From positions 3,459,300 to 3,523,299 of the forward strand of contig OX639990.1 in NCBI GenBank assembly GCA_951828535.1: a DNA stretch of 64,000 nucleotides. The letters are read 5' to 3'. Position numbers and translations under genes: made by a program. This stretch comes from an uncultured Candidatus Entotheonella sp. (GTDB lineage Bacteria; Tectomicrobia; Entotheonellia; Entotheonellales; Entotheonellaceae). Shown here one piece after another: positions 55,319 to 63,926 of this stretch (its first letter is position 1; every line of letters begins with the position of its first letter). The notes beneath the pieces were generated by a model. It was not told the DNA's origin. It did not search any database and saw only the letters and a program-made list of their open reading frames with translations.

Positions 55319-55418
55319 GGGTGTCCCGCGCTCCACTCCACCGTTGAGGGTTCATTTGGAGTTGTGAGCATGGCTACGTATAGATGAAGGTTCGGGAAGA
55401 AGCCGTCAGGATTCTCGG

Positions 55419-56342
55419 CTACAGCGCCTCCAGAATGTCATCGGCGCCGTCGGCGCGCAACTGCGCGGCCAGGCGTTCGCCGAGCGGTACGGCTTGGTCG
55501 AGGGGGCCGATGATCTCCCGGCGCAGCGCGCGACTGCCGTCGGGGCTGCTGACCAGGGCTTGGACGCGCAGGTGCTCATCCTGGCACTGGCCGAGCACGG
55601 CAATGGGCACGCTGCAGCCGCCGCCCAGATGCCGGAGCACGGTGCGCTCGGCGTCAACGGCGCTGGCCGTGGGGGGGTCGTTCAACGGCGCCAACAGGTC
55701 GTCCACCCAATGCCCGGCAACCGTTTCCAGCGCCAATGCACCCTGGCCTGCGGCGGGCAGCATCATGTCAATGGGCAGCATTTCGGTGATTTCCGACTCC
55801 AAACCCAGGCGGCTCAGGCCCGCGGCCGCCAGCACCACGCCATCGACGGCGCCCTGACGCAGTTTGCGCAGTCGGGTGTCAACGTTGCCGCGCAGGTCGC
55901 AGACCTGCAGCGCGTCGGAGAAGGCCAGTAACTGGGCCTGACGGCGCAGGCTGCCGGTGCCGATCCGACACGGCCCGTCGAATTGTGTCAGCCGCCGACC
56001 GTCCTTGCCGACGAAGGCGTCCCGTACCTCGCCGCGCGGCGGCACGGCGCCGACGTGCAGTCCTTCCGGCAGGTCCGTTGGCATGTCCTTCATGCTGTGC
56101 ACCGCCACCTCGATCTGCCCACGCAGGAGCGCCTCTTCGATGTCTTTGACAAATAGTCCCTTGCCGCCGATCTGCGGCAACGGGTCGTGGCGGTTGCGGT
56201 CGCCCGCGGTTTTGATGACGACGATTTCAGTATGCAATCCGGCGTGGTGCTGCTGCAGGGCCGTTGCCACCCAGCGCGCTTGCCAGAGGGCCAACGGGCT
56301 GCCGCGGGTTCCGATACGGACGTGGGCCTTTGGGGGTGTCAC
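55419..56342 (-). CDS. hemC: Hydroxymethylbilane synthase HemC
   Basis: A 307-residue porphobilinogen deaminase that joins four porphobilinogens. The catalytic Asp is in SMKDMPTD (Asp86) and the dipyrromethane-binding Cys is in LGGGCSVPI (Cys243). RIGTRGSPLALWQ at the start is standard. It begins at GTG 56342, overlapping the hemA stop (GTGA), so the two are coupled. hemD, which normally follows, is absent; the next gene on the strand is the giant nuclease-ATPase. Confidence 0.95.
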   Translation of the reverse strand: MTPPKAHVRIGTRGSPLALWQARWVATALQQHHAGLHTEIVVIKTAGDRNRHDPLPQIGGKGLFVKDIEEALLRGQIEVAVHSMKDMPTDLPEGLHVGAVPPRGEVRDAFVGKDGRRLTQFDGPCRIGTGSLRRQAQLLAFSDALQVCDLRGNVDTRLRKLRQGAVDGVVLAAAGLSRLGLESEITEMLPIDMMLPAAGQGALALETVAGHWVDDLLAPLNDPPTASAVDAERTVLRHLGGGCSVPIAVLGQCQDEHLRVQALVSSPDGSRALRREIIGPLDQAVPLGERLAAQLRADGADDILEAL

Positions 56343-57607
56343 GGCGAGGGGTCCAGATCGAAGAGATCACGGAGGAGTTGCGCTTCGTTCTGCGCCTGAC
56401 CGGCGCTGGCGCAGCGCTTCAGGTGCATCGTCGGGGCGTGCAGGAATTTGTTGGTAATCGCCACCGTCAGGGCCTCGATGACACGACGCTGGCGCGCGTC
56501 ATGCGGTCCCAGCTTGGCGAGGGCTTTATCCAGCTCGCGCAGCCGCGTTGCTTCCGCTTGTTGCCGCAGCGCCACGATGGTCGGCACCACGTCGCGGGTG
56601 GCGAGCCATTGTCGGAAGTGGCGCACTTCCTGCCAGATCATATCCTCAGCCGCCAGCGCTTCCTGCTGGCGCTCGCGGCGATTCGCCGCCACGACGTTTT
56701 CCAGGCCGTCGATGTCATACAGAAACACGTTTTCCAGCGCGTTGACCGCCGGATCGATATCGCGCGGCACGGCAATGTCGATGAAAAACATGGGGCGTCC
56801 GCGCCGCGTCCGCATGGCTTCCTGCACCATGCCGGGTGTGATGACGAGGCTCGGGGCGCTGGTCGAGCTGACGACAATATCGGTTTGCGCCAGGTGTTCG
56901 GGAAACTCGTCCCAGGGGATAGCCTTGGCGGAGAGGCTCTGCGCCAGCTTTTCGGCGCGCGCCGTCGTGCGGTTCGCCACGAAGACCTCACCCACCCCCT
57001 GCCGGACGAAGTGGCGCGCGGCCAGCTCCGAGGTTTCGCCGGCGCCAAGAATCATAACCGTGTGGCGACGCAGGTCCTCGAAGATTTTCTTCGCCAATTG
57101 CACCGCGGCGTAGCTGACGGACACGGCGTGGTCGCTGATGCCCGTTTCGCTACGGGCGGCCTTGGCGACATTGAAGGTGCGCTCAAAGAGATGGTGGAAG
57201 ATGGTGCCGGTTCTGCCGGCATCGCGGGCGGCGTAGTAGGCGGATTTCACTTGCCCGAGGATCTGCGGCTCGCCGAGAACCATGGAATCCAGGCTGGCGG
57301 CGACGCGAAACAAATGACGCACCGCCTCCAACTCGTTCAGATAATAGAGGCAGGGAGCGAAGTCTTCTCGGGCCAAGGCGTGATAGGCGGCCACGAAACT
57401 CTCGCACCCCGAGTTGCAAGCTGCCACGTCGCGGCCCTGCATGTAAAACTCGACCCGATTGCAGGTGGACAGGATCACCAACTCCTCGACCTCCGGCGTC
57501 CGGAACGTCGTCAGGGCGTCGGCGAGCGCGGCGTCGGAAAACGCCAGGCGTTCCCGAACGGCCACCGGCGCCGTCGTGTGATTGAGCCCAACCAAGGCAA
57601 TTGCCAT
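56339..57607 (-). CDS. hemA: Glutamyl-tRNA reductase HemA
   Basis: A 422-residue enzyme reducing glutamyl-tRNA to glutamate-1-semialdehyde. The catalytic cysteine lies in LSTCNRVEFY (about residue 50), the NADPH domain has VMILGAGETSELAARHF, and the C-terminal dimerisation helix follows. ATG 57607 has GAGGAGGG nine bases upstream; a TTG nine bases earlier is a weaker choice. ccsA ends 29 bases before it, and it is coupled to hemC. Confidence 0.96.
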   Translation of the reverse strand: MAIALVGLNHTTAPVAVRERLAFSDAALADALTTFRTPEVEELVILSTCNRVEFYMQGRDVAACNSGCESFVAAYHALAREDFAPCLYYLNELEAVRHLFRVAASLDSMVLGEPQILGQVKSAYYAARDAGRTGTIFHHLFERTFNVAKAARSETGISDHAVSVSYAAVQLAKKIFEDLRRHTVMILGAGETSELAARHFVRQGVGEVFVANRTTARAEKLAQSLSAKAIPWDEFPEHLAQTDIVVSSTSAPSLVITPGMVQEAMRTRRGRPMFFIDIAVPRDIDPAVNALENVFLYDIDGLENVVAANRRERQQEALAAEDMIWQEVRHFRQWLATRDVVPTIVALRQQAEATRLRELDKALAKLGPHDARQRRVIEALTVAITNKFLHAPTMHLKRCASAGQAQNEAQLLRDLFDLDPSP

Positions 57608-57636
57608 GCCTCGCAACCCTCCTCAGCCGTCTCTTT

Positions 57637-58431
57637 TCACAAGGCGTGAACGAAATAGGAGACGAGCACCACGACAAATCCCCCCACCGCGGCAAACGCG
57701 GCTTTCTTGCCCCGCCATCCCAGCGCGAAACGACCTGCCAGCAGCAGCGCGTACATCAGCCAGGCGAGCAGCAGAGGCAGCGACGTGAGGCTCCAGTGCA
57801 GATAGGAGCCGTGCAGGTATTTGGCCCACACCGAGCCGGTGACAATGCCCTGGGTCAGCAGCGGAAAGCCCAGAATCAGCGCCCGCCCGTTCAAGTCGTC
57901 CAGCAGTGAAAGCGACGGCAGGCGGTGGTACAGGGCGCCGGGTCGTTTCGACTTCAGTTGATTTTCCTGCATGAGATACATGACGCCGGCGCAAAACATC
58001 AGCGTCAGCGCCGCATAGCCAAGCAGGGCCATAAAGATATGAATGCCCAACCACAGGTTGCGAAATGCCGTGGGCAAGGTTGTAGGTATGATCTCGGGCA
58101 CCCCCGACACCGCTGCGGCGAGGAACGCCAACGGGACAATGAAAGCGCCCAGCGCATCAATGGGATAGCGCCACACGGTGATCAGGTAAACGGCGATAAT
58201 CGCCCAGGACAACAGCCCCAAGTAGGCGTAAACGTGGTCCCAGGAAAGGAACGTCTGCGTCCACAAACGGTAGCCCAACAAGAGGGTTTGCAGGACGAAG
58301 CCCCCCGCCAGCAGCCCGCTGGCGAGCTGGTATATCCAGCGCCGACGGAGGCCGAGATGAAACCAGAAGGTGAGCGAAGCCAACAGGTATGCGAGGAGGA
58401 CGACATGGAAAAACAAGCTGTTCATTAACAT
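57637..58431 (-). CDS. ccsA: CcsA/HemX-family cytochrome assembly protein
   Basis: A 264-residue protein with about eight transmembrane helices. The order of loops with conserved polar residues (SWDHVYAYLGLLSWA, then LGIHIFMALLGYAALTLMF, then QGIVTGSVWAKYLHGSYLHW) is typical of CcsA/HemX, which handle haem at the membrane for c-type cytochrome assembly. In many genomes hemX precedes hemA, as here. Start is ATG 58431 or 58425. It is divergent from the proteasome operon. Confidence 0.82.
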   Translation of the reverse strand: MLMNSLFFHVVLLAYLLASLTFWFHLGLRRRWIYQLASGLLAGGFVLQTLLLGYRLWTQTFLSWDHVYAYLGLLSWAIIAVYLITVWRYPIDALGAFIVPLAFLAAAVSGVPEIIPTTLPTAFRNLWLGIHIFMALLGYAALTLMFCAGVMYLMQENQLKSKRPGALYHRLPSLSLLDDLNGRALILGFPLLTQGIVTGSVWAKYLHGSYLHWSLTSLPLLLAWLMYALLLAGRFALGWRGKKAAFAAVGGFVVVLVSYFVHAL

Positions 58432-58784
58432 GCCACAGACAACGGACGGCGGCTATTTTCAATCGCCGGCCGTGGTTCGGAATGCATCGCGTACAAGCCG
58501 AGTTAAGGTCTACAATCATGCTTCGCTGCATCGGGCTTTGTCAAGCGAGGCTCATCGCTCTATCGTGAGCGGTGCTTCACGCATCGCGTTGAATCGTCGC
58601 GGTTTCTTACAAGGGGAATTGGATGCCAGGTGGCGTGTCAGTAAATTCAAGAAATTCAGTACATTACAAGAATTTTGAGGCTTGACACTTTTTCGAGAAG
58701 TGTGTTACGGTGCACGCCCCACATCGAGGGGTGGAAGGATTTGCCTGAGCACTGTTTGAATGGGAGAAGGAGGGCGGGTTCCCT
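58432..58784. other. Divergent region, ccsA / proteasome operon
   Basis: This 353-base region separates ccsA (leftward) from arc (rightward). It holds the strong promoter candidate at 58682-58711. No gene or RNA is visible. It is more A+T-rich near 58640-58700 than its surroundings. Confidence 0.5.
58682..58711 (+). promoter_or_regulatory. Promoter of the Pup-proteasome operon
   Basis: A perfect TTGACA at 58682-58687 and TACGGT at 58706-58711 are separated by 18 bases. A start near 58718 would leave a leader of about 65 bases before ATG 58785. It is the only good candidate in the region and would drive all six genes. Confidence 0.55.
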
Positions 58785-60611
58785 ATGGAAGACTTCCCGG
58801 GCAAGAGAGAAGGAAAGAAATCCATTCGCGACACGGTGCGTAAGTTCTCCATTGACACGCTTCGCTCACAAGCCTCCGTTCGGAGCAAACTCATTCAATA
58901 CGAGTTGGAGATCAAGGACCTGCAAGAGAAGATTCGGCACGTCCAGCACAATTCCGAGCACGTCGAACGGCATCTGGAGAAGACGCTTGGTCATTACGAA
59001 GCACTCAAGCGCAAATACCATCAGGTCGTTGAGCAGTTGGGGCAGGGTAGGCGGCAAAACGAGAAGCTGGTGCACACGCTTCGGGAGGCGAAGGAGAATA
59101 TCAGCACCCTGAAGAAAGAGGTGGAAAAGCTGTGCATGCCGCCAAATAGCTACGGCGTGTTCCGGCAGCGCAACAAGGACGGCACGATCGACCTGGACCT
59201 CGACGGCCGGCATTTGCGCGTTAACATTCACCCCAAGCTGGAATTCTGTGAATTTTCCCCCGGTCAGCTCCTCGTTCTGAACGAATCCCTGAACGTCATC
59301 GAAGTGGGCGAGTACGAGAATCGCGGCGAAGTGGTGCGCCTGCTGGACCGGCTCGATGACAGCCGGGTGCTGGTGATTGGGCGTGCGGACGAAGAGCGGG
59401 TGGTCACGCTGACCGAATACATGCGCGACGTGCATCTGGACGTGGGGGATAATCTGCTTTTGGAGCCGCGCTCCAGTTACGTGCTGGAAAAGCTGCCCAA
59501 GTCCCAGGTTGAGGAAGTCATCCTTGAAGAGGTGCCGGACGTGTCCTATGACGACATCGGTGGCCTCGACGAGCAGATCGGCGAGCTGCGTGACGGTATC
59601 GAATTGCCATATTTGTATCCCGATGAATTTCGCGAGCACCGCCTGCGGCCGCCTAAAGGCGTGTTGTTATACGGCCCGCCCGGCTGCGGCAAAACACTGA
59701 TCGCCAAGGCCGTGGCCAACAGCCTGGCGCAGAAGCTATCGGAGCGCACCGGCGTCGAGGCGCACAGTTATTTCCTCAACATCAAGGGCCCGGAACTGCT
59801 CAACAAATACGTTGGCGAGACCGAATCCAAAATTCGCGAAGTGTTCAACAAGGCGCGCGAGAAAGCGAACGAAACAACACCCGTCATCGTGTTCTTTGAC
59901 GAAATGGATGCCCTGTTTCGGGTGCGCGGCTCGGGTATTTCGTCGGACGTGGAAATAACCGTGGTGGCGCAATTTCTATCCGAGCTCGACGGTTTGGAAT
60001 CATTGGAAAACGTCATCATTATCGGCGCCAGCAACCGCCAGGATCTAATCGATCCGGCGGTCTTGCGGCCTGGCAGGCTGGACATCAAGATCAAGGTCGA
60101 TCGCCCCGGCAAGGGCGCCGCCAGAGATATTTTCTCCAAATACCTGGTGCCCGACCTGCCGTTGCACGACGACGTCCTGCGGCAGTGGAAGGGCGACCGG
60201 CAAGCGGCGGTGGCGTGGCTCATCGAACAGGCCTGCGAGCACATGTACAGCACCCACGACGCGAACCGGTTCTTGGAAGTGACCTACGCCAAGGGCGACC
60301 GCGAAGTGTTCTATTTCAAGGACTTTGCCAGCGGTGCCATGATTGAAAACATCGTCGCACGAGCCAAAAAGATGGCTCTCAAGCGCCACCTGGCGACGCA
60401 GGAGAAAGGGCTCAAATCCGAGGACCTGATCGATGCCGTCAAAGGGGAATTCAAGGAGAACGAAGACCTCCCCAACACGACGAATCCCGACGATTGGGCG
60501 CGCATCTCCGGCACCAAGGGTGAAAGGATCGTCAACATCCGGACCTTGGTCGGCTCGACGGCGCCGCGTGCGCAGCCGGTCGAAGACATCGCGCCGGGTC
60601 AATATCTCTGA
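58785..60611 (+). CDS. arc: Proteasome-associated ATPase ARC/Mpa
   Basis: A 608-residue AAA ATPase that unfolds pupylated proteins and feeds them to the 20S core. Order: N-terminal coiled coil that binds Pup (about residues 35-115), the OB domain pair (about 120-235), and the AAA module with Walker A GPPGCGKT (297-304), Walker B FFDEMD (370-375) and the arginine-bearing LRPGRLD. The last residues are GQYL, the penultimate-tyrosine tail that opens the 20S gate. AAGGAGG lies 11 bases before ATG 58785. It is the first gene of arc-dop-pup-prcB-prcA-pafA. Confidence 0.97.
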   Translation: MEDFPGKREGKKSIRDTVRKFSIDTLRSQASVRSKLIQYELEIKDLQEKIRHVQHNSEHVERHLEKTLGHYEALKRKYHQVVEQLGQGRRQNEKLVHTLREAKENISTLKKEVEKLCMPPNSYGVFRQRNKDGTIDLDLDGRHLRVNIHPKLEFCEFSPGQLLVLNESLNVIEVGEYENRGEVVRLLDRLDDSRVLVIGRADEERVVTLTEYMRDVHLDVGDNLLLEPRSSYVLEKLPKSQVEEVILEEVPDVSYDDIGGLDEQIGELRDGIELPYLYPDEFREHRLRPPKGVLLYGPPGCGKTLIAKAVANSLAQKLSERTGVEAHSYFLNIKGPELLNKYVGETESKIREVFNKAREKANETTPVIVFFDEMDALFRVRGSGISSDVEITVVAQFLSELDGLESLENVIIIGASNRQDLIDPAVLRPGRLDIKIKVDRPGKGAARDIFSKYLVPDLPLHDDVLRQWKGDRQAAVAWLIEQACEHMYSTHDANRFLEVTYAKGDREVFYFKDFASGAMIENIVARAKKMALKRHLATQEKGLKSEDLIDAVKGEFKENEDLPNTTNPDDWARISGTKGERIVNIRTLVGSTAPRAQPVEDIAPGQYL

Positions 60612-60637
60612 GGCCGAACGGGCTTCGCGGAGGCGTC

Positions 60638-62125
60638 ATGGCACTCCCCAAGATTATCGGTTCGGAAACGGAATTCGGCCTTACCGTGCAGAACGACAGG
60701 GATTTCGACTCGATCGCCACCTCGTTGTTGCTGGTCAACAGCTACAACGCCGATCCGTCGTTGAGACTGTTGTGGGATTACGACCAGGAAGAGCCGTTGG
60801 TGGACGCGCGCGGCTTTGAACACGACGAGATGTGCGAGGTGCCCGATCAGCAGGACAATATGGCGTTGAACAAGATCCTGAACAACGGCGCACGGTTTTA
60901 CGTCGATCACGCACACCCGGAGTATTCGACGCCGGAGTGCTCGAACGTTTTGGATCTGTTGCGCTACGAGAAGGCCGGGGAGCGCATCCTGAACCGCAGT
61001 TGCGCCAGCGCGAACCAGCTCATCCCGAACGGCCACACGATCATCATTTACAAAAACAACAGCGACCGCAAAGGCAGCAGCTACGGCTATCACGAGAACT
61101 ACCTTCTGGATCGCCGCACGCCCTTCCAGTTGCTGGCTGAACACCTGATGCCGTTTCTGGTGACGCGCCAGATCTACAGCGGCGCCGGCAAGGTGGGCTC
61201 GGAAAACGGCGCCGAGCCGGTGCCCTACCAGATTTCGCAGCGCGCGGATTTCTTCGAGACCGAGATGGGCCTTGATACGATGGTGAAGCGCCCCATTATC
61301 AACACCCGCGACGAGCCTCACGCCAACCGCGACCGTTATCGCCGTCTGCACGTGATCATCGGCGATGCCAACATGTCCGAGTACACGACTTACCTGAAAG
61401 TGGGCACAACGCTCCTCGTGCTGGAGATGATCGAGGAGGGTTTCCTGCCTGCCCCCTTGGCCTTGCGCAATCCGGTTCGGGCGCTGCGGGACGTGTCGCA
61501 CGACCTGACGTGCAAGCTCACCCTGCCCATGCGCAACGGCACCAACATGACGGCCATCGAAATCCAGCGCTGCTTTTGGGAGGCGGCGCAGCGCTACGTC
61601 GAAACGCACCCGGATTGCCACCCTACCTATGCCGGCGTGGTGCGCGAGTGGGGACAGGTGCTCGATTGCTTGGCGGCCGACCCGATGGACTTGCACCGCG
61701 AAATCGATTGGGTGATGAAGATGCACCTGATGCGCAATTACATCGACCGCCGCGGCAGCGACTGGGACGACCCGCGTGTCGCCATGATGGACCTGCAATA
61801 TCACGATATTCGCCCGGAGAAGAGCTTGTACGCCATTCTGGAGCGCAACGGCGCCGCCCGCCGCATGCTCAGCGAGGCGGAGATCGTGCATGCCATGGAT
61901 GAGCCGCCGGAGGACACCCGGGCGTACTTCCGCGGGCAGTGTCTGAAGAAGTTCAAGCACCAGATTTTCGGCGTCAACTGGGACTCCATCTCGTTCAACC
62001 TTGGCGACGGACCCATCAAGCGCATCATGATGGACGAACCCCTGCGCGGCACCAAGTCGCACGTACAACAGTTGCTCGAGCGCTCGGAGACCGCGGCGGA
62101 ACTGGTCGAAAATATCGTTACGTAA
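60638..62125 (+). CDS. dop: Pup deamidase/depupylase Dop
   Basis: A 495-residue member of the carboxylate-amine ligase-like Dop/PafA family. The metal glutamates appear in GSETEFGL (Glu10, Glu12), and the catalytic Asp lies in FYVDHAHPEYS (Asp90). The Dop-specific region before YGYHENYLL is present. Dop removes Pup from substrates and, in species whose Pup ends in Gln, deamidates it. The Pup gene next door ends in Glu, so here Dop would act only as a depupylase. GGAGG precedes ATG 60638. It lies 26 bases after arc. Confidence 0.93.
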   Translation: MALPKIIGSETEFGLTVQNDRDFDSIATSLLLVNSYNADPSLRLLWDYDQEEPLVDARGFEHDEMCEVPDQQDNMALNKILNNGARFYVDHAHPEYSTPECSNVLDLLRYEKAGERILNRSCASANQLIPNGHTIIIYKNNSDRKGSSYGYHENYLLDRRTPFQLLAEHLMPFLVTRQIYSGAGKVGSENGAEPVPYQISQRADFFETEMGLDTMVKRPIINTRDEPHANRDRYRRLHVIIGDANMSEYTTYLKVGTTLLVLEMIEEGFLPAPLALRNPVRALRDVSHDLTCKLTLPMRNGTNMTAIEIQRCFWEAAQRYVETHPDCHPTYAGVVREWGQVLDCLAADPMDLHREIDWVMKMHLMRNYIDRRGSDWDDPRVAMMDLQYHDIRPEKSLYAILERNGAARRMLSEAEIVHAMDEPPEDTRAYFRGQCLKKFKHQIFGVNWDSISFNLGDGPIKRIMMDEPLRGTKSHVQQLLERSETAAELVENIVT

Positions 62126-62156
62126 TCCGCTCACGGGCGGGCTGGAAGGAGTGCTA

Positions 62157-62411
62157 ATGATCGTCAAGCAGACCCCTGGAGATACGGACCGTTGGTATGG
62201 AATCGTCACCTGCGCCGAGGGAGGACAGCAGCGTGGCACCCGGCGCAGCGACACGCAGACGGACAGCACGACAACCCCGGCGAGCGACCTGTCGGAGAAG
62301 GGCGACAAGCTCAAAGACGAGCTGGACGCCATGATTGACGAGATCGACGAGGTCCTCGAAGAGAACGCCGAGGAGTTCGTGAAGAATTACGTGCAGCGAG
62401 GGGGAGAATAA
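62157..62411 (+). CDS. pup: Prokaryotic ubiquitin-like protein Pup
   Basis: An 84-residue Pup. The C-terminal half (KLKDELDAMIDEIDEVLEEN, then AEEFVKNYVQRGGE) is the Mpa-binding, ligation-competent part. It ends in Gly-Gly-Glu, so the gamma-carboxylate for ligation is encoded directly and no deamidation step is needed, as in Corynebacterium. The N-terminal part is longer than the usual 64 residues and differs in sequence (begins MIVKQTPGDTDRW). ATG 62157 has AAGGAG five bases upstream; an in-frame GTG two codons earlier is possible. prcB follows at two bases. Confidence 0.93.
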   Translation: MIVKQTPGDTDRWYGIVTCAEGGQQRGTRRSDTQTDSTTTPASDLSEKGDKLKDELDAMIDEIDEVLEENAEEFVKNYVQRGGE

Positions 62412-62413
62412 AG

Positions 62414-63211
62414 GTGTCGTTGTGGTCAGGCAGCTATAAGGGATCGAGTTTCTTCGATCTGTTGCGGCACGATTTTCCGCACATGCTGCCGTTGCAACAT
62501 TTGCCCCAGATACCCGCTGGCGAGCCGCGGCTGCTGGAGACGGTGCCTTTCGCCACGACCATCCTGGCGCTGCGTTTCGCCGACGGCGTGGTGATGGCGG
62601 GCGACCGGCAGGCCACCGAGGGCTTCGAGGTGTCGTCGCGGCGTATTGAGAAGCTCTACAACGCCGATAGCCACTCCGTCGTCGCCATGGCTGGGGTCGC
62701 CGGGCCGTGTTTGGACATGGCCAAGTTGTTCCAGATCGAGATGGAGCACTACGAGAAGATCGAAGGTGCCCCGCTGGCTTTGGAAGGCAAGGCGAACCGC
62801 CTGGCACAGATGGTCAAGCAGAACCTGCCGGCCGCTTTTCAGGGGCTGGTCGTGGTGCCGATTTTCGCCGGTTACGATGTCCACGCCGAGCAGGGCCGCA
62901 TCTTCAAGTACGACGTGACCGGCGGGCGCTACGAGGAACGCGAGTTCTACGCCACCGGCTCCGGGGGAAAAGAGGCCCGCAGCACCCTGCGCAAGCTTTA
63001 CAAGGACGGCCTATCGCGAACCGAGGCGATTGCCTTGGCACTCGAAGCCTTGGTGGATGCCGCCGACATAGACGTCGGCACCAGCGGACCGGATTTGGCA
63101 CGAGGCATTTATCCGTTGGTCAAGATCACCACCCTTGACGGTACCGCGGACGTGGACGACGAGGAATTGTGCGCGGTGAGCGAGAGACTGCTCAGCGTCG
63201 TGAAAGGCTAA
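62414..63211 (+). CDS. prcB: 20S proteasome beta subunit PrcB
   Basis: A 265-residue precursor. A propeptide of 47 residues is removed to expose the nucleophile Thr48 in FATTILAL, followed by GVVMAGDRQATEG, the bacterial beta-subunit pattern with Lys and Asp partners further on (GSGGKEARSTL). It assembles with PrcA into the 28-subunit core. It starts at GTG 62414 with GGAG seven bases upstream, overlapping nothing; the pup stop lies two bases before. PrcA starts four bases after its stop. Confidence 0.96.
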   Translation: MSLWSGSYKGSSFFDLLRHDFPHMLPLQHLPQIPAGEPRLLETVPFATTILALRFADGVVMAGDRQATEGFEVSSRRIEKLYNADSHSVVAMAGVAGPCLDMAKLFQIEMEHYEKIEGAPLALEGKANRLAQMVKQNLPAAFQGLVVVPIFAGYDVHAEQGRIFKYDVTGGRYEEREFYATGSGGKEARSTLRKLYKDGLSRTEAIALALEALVDAADIDVGTSGPDLARGIYPLVKITTLDGTADVDDEELCAVSERLLSVVKG

Positions 63212-63215
63212 GTAC

Positions 63216-63926
63216 ATGGCCGTTCCCTTCTACGTCTCGCCTGACCAGGTCATGCAGGACAAGGCCGAGTATGCCCGCAAAGGCATCGCCAAGGGCAAGT
63301 CCATCGTGGCGATGGAGTACGCAGGCGGCTTGCTGCTGATGGCCGAAAATCCAAGTGTATCCCTGAACAAGATATCCGAAATTTATGACCGCATCGCTTT
63401 TGCCGGTGTAGGCAAATACAGCGAATTCGAGAACTTGCGCAAAATCGGCATCCGCTACGCCGATATGACCGGCTATGCCTCCAGCCGCCGTGACGTGACC
63501 ACCAAATCGCTGGCCAAGGGATACTCCGATCTCATCGGCACCGTCTTTACGCGCGATCCGAAGCCGTTGGAGGTAGAGATTCTGGTGGTGGAGGTTGGTG
63601 AGGCGCCGGCTACCAATCAGATGTACCACGTGTCATTCGACGGCTCCATCAGCGACCGGCAACAGTTTGCGGTCATCGGTGGCCATTCGGATCGCATCGT
63701 GGCCTATTTGCAGGATCACTACGCCGCCAACCTGAGCCTGTCCGAGGCCCTGCGGCTCAGCCAGCGCGGCGTCGTGGCCGGCTACGAGCAGCCGCCGGAG
63801 GAGGCCAGTGTCCTGGAAGTCGGTATCCTCTACCGCGAGCGCGTCGGCCGCAAGTTTTATCGGATGCCGCCAACCGACGTTGCCGAGGCCATGGCCGTCG
63901 CTGGCGATGAAGTTGAAGCGCTATGA
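63216..63926 (+). CDS. prcA: 20S proteasome alpha subunit PrcA
   Basis: A 236-residue alpha subunit forming the outer rings and the gate of the core. MAVPFYVSPDQVMQDKAEYA is the N-terminal gate/helix segment, RKGIAKGKSIVAMEY and NKISEIYDRIAFAGVGKYSEF are the usual core, and the subunit lacks the catalytic threonine. It is translated four bases after prcB and its stop overlaps the pafA start (ATGA). The pocket for the Mpa GQYL tail lies between adjacent alpha subunits. Confidence 0.96.
   Translation: MAVPFYVSPDQVMQDKAEYARKGIAKGKSIVAMEYAGGLLLMAENPSVSLNKISEIYDRIAFAGVGKYSEFENLRKIGIRYADMTGYASSRRDVTTKSLAKGYSDLIGTVFTRDPKPLEVEILVVEVGEAPATNQMYHVSFDGSISDRQQFAVIGGHSDRIVAYLQDHYAANLSLSEALRLSQRGVVAGYEQPPEEASVLEVGILYRERVGRKFYRMPPTDVAEAMAVAGDEVEAL

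Noticed and set aside
55319-55418. Attachment-site or target-site repeats flanking the nuclease-doc cassette
   Set aside because: I compared this gap with 50450-50495 and saw no shared direct repeat, no tRNA end and no integrase gene nearby.
60599-62332. A long leftward open frame across dop and pup
   Set aside because: It is the antisense shadow of dop; the sense strand carries recognisable catalytic motifs and tight operon spacing.
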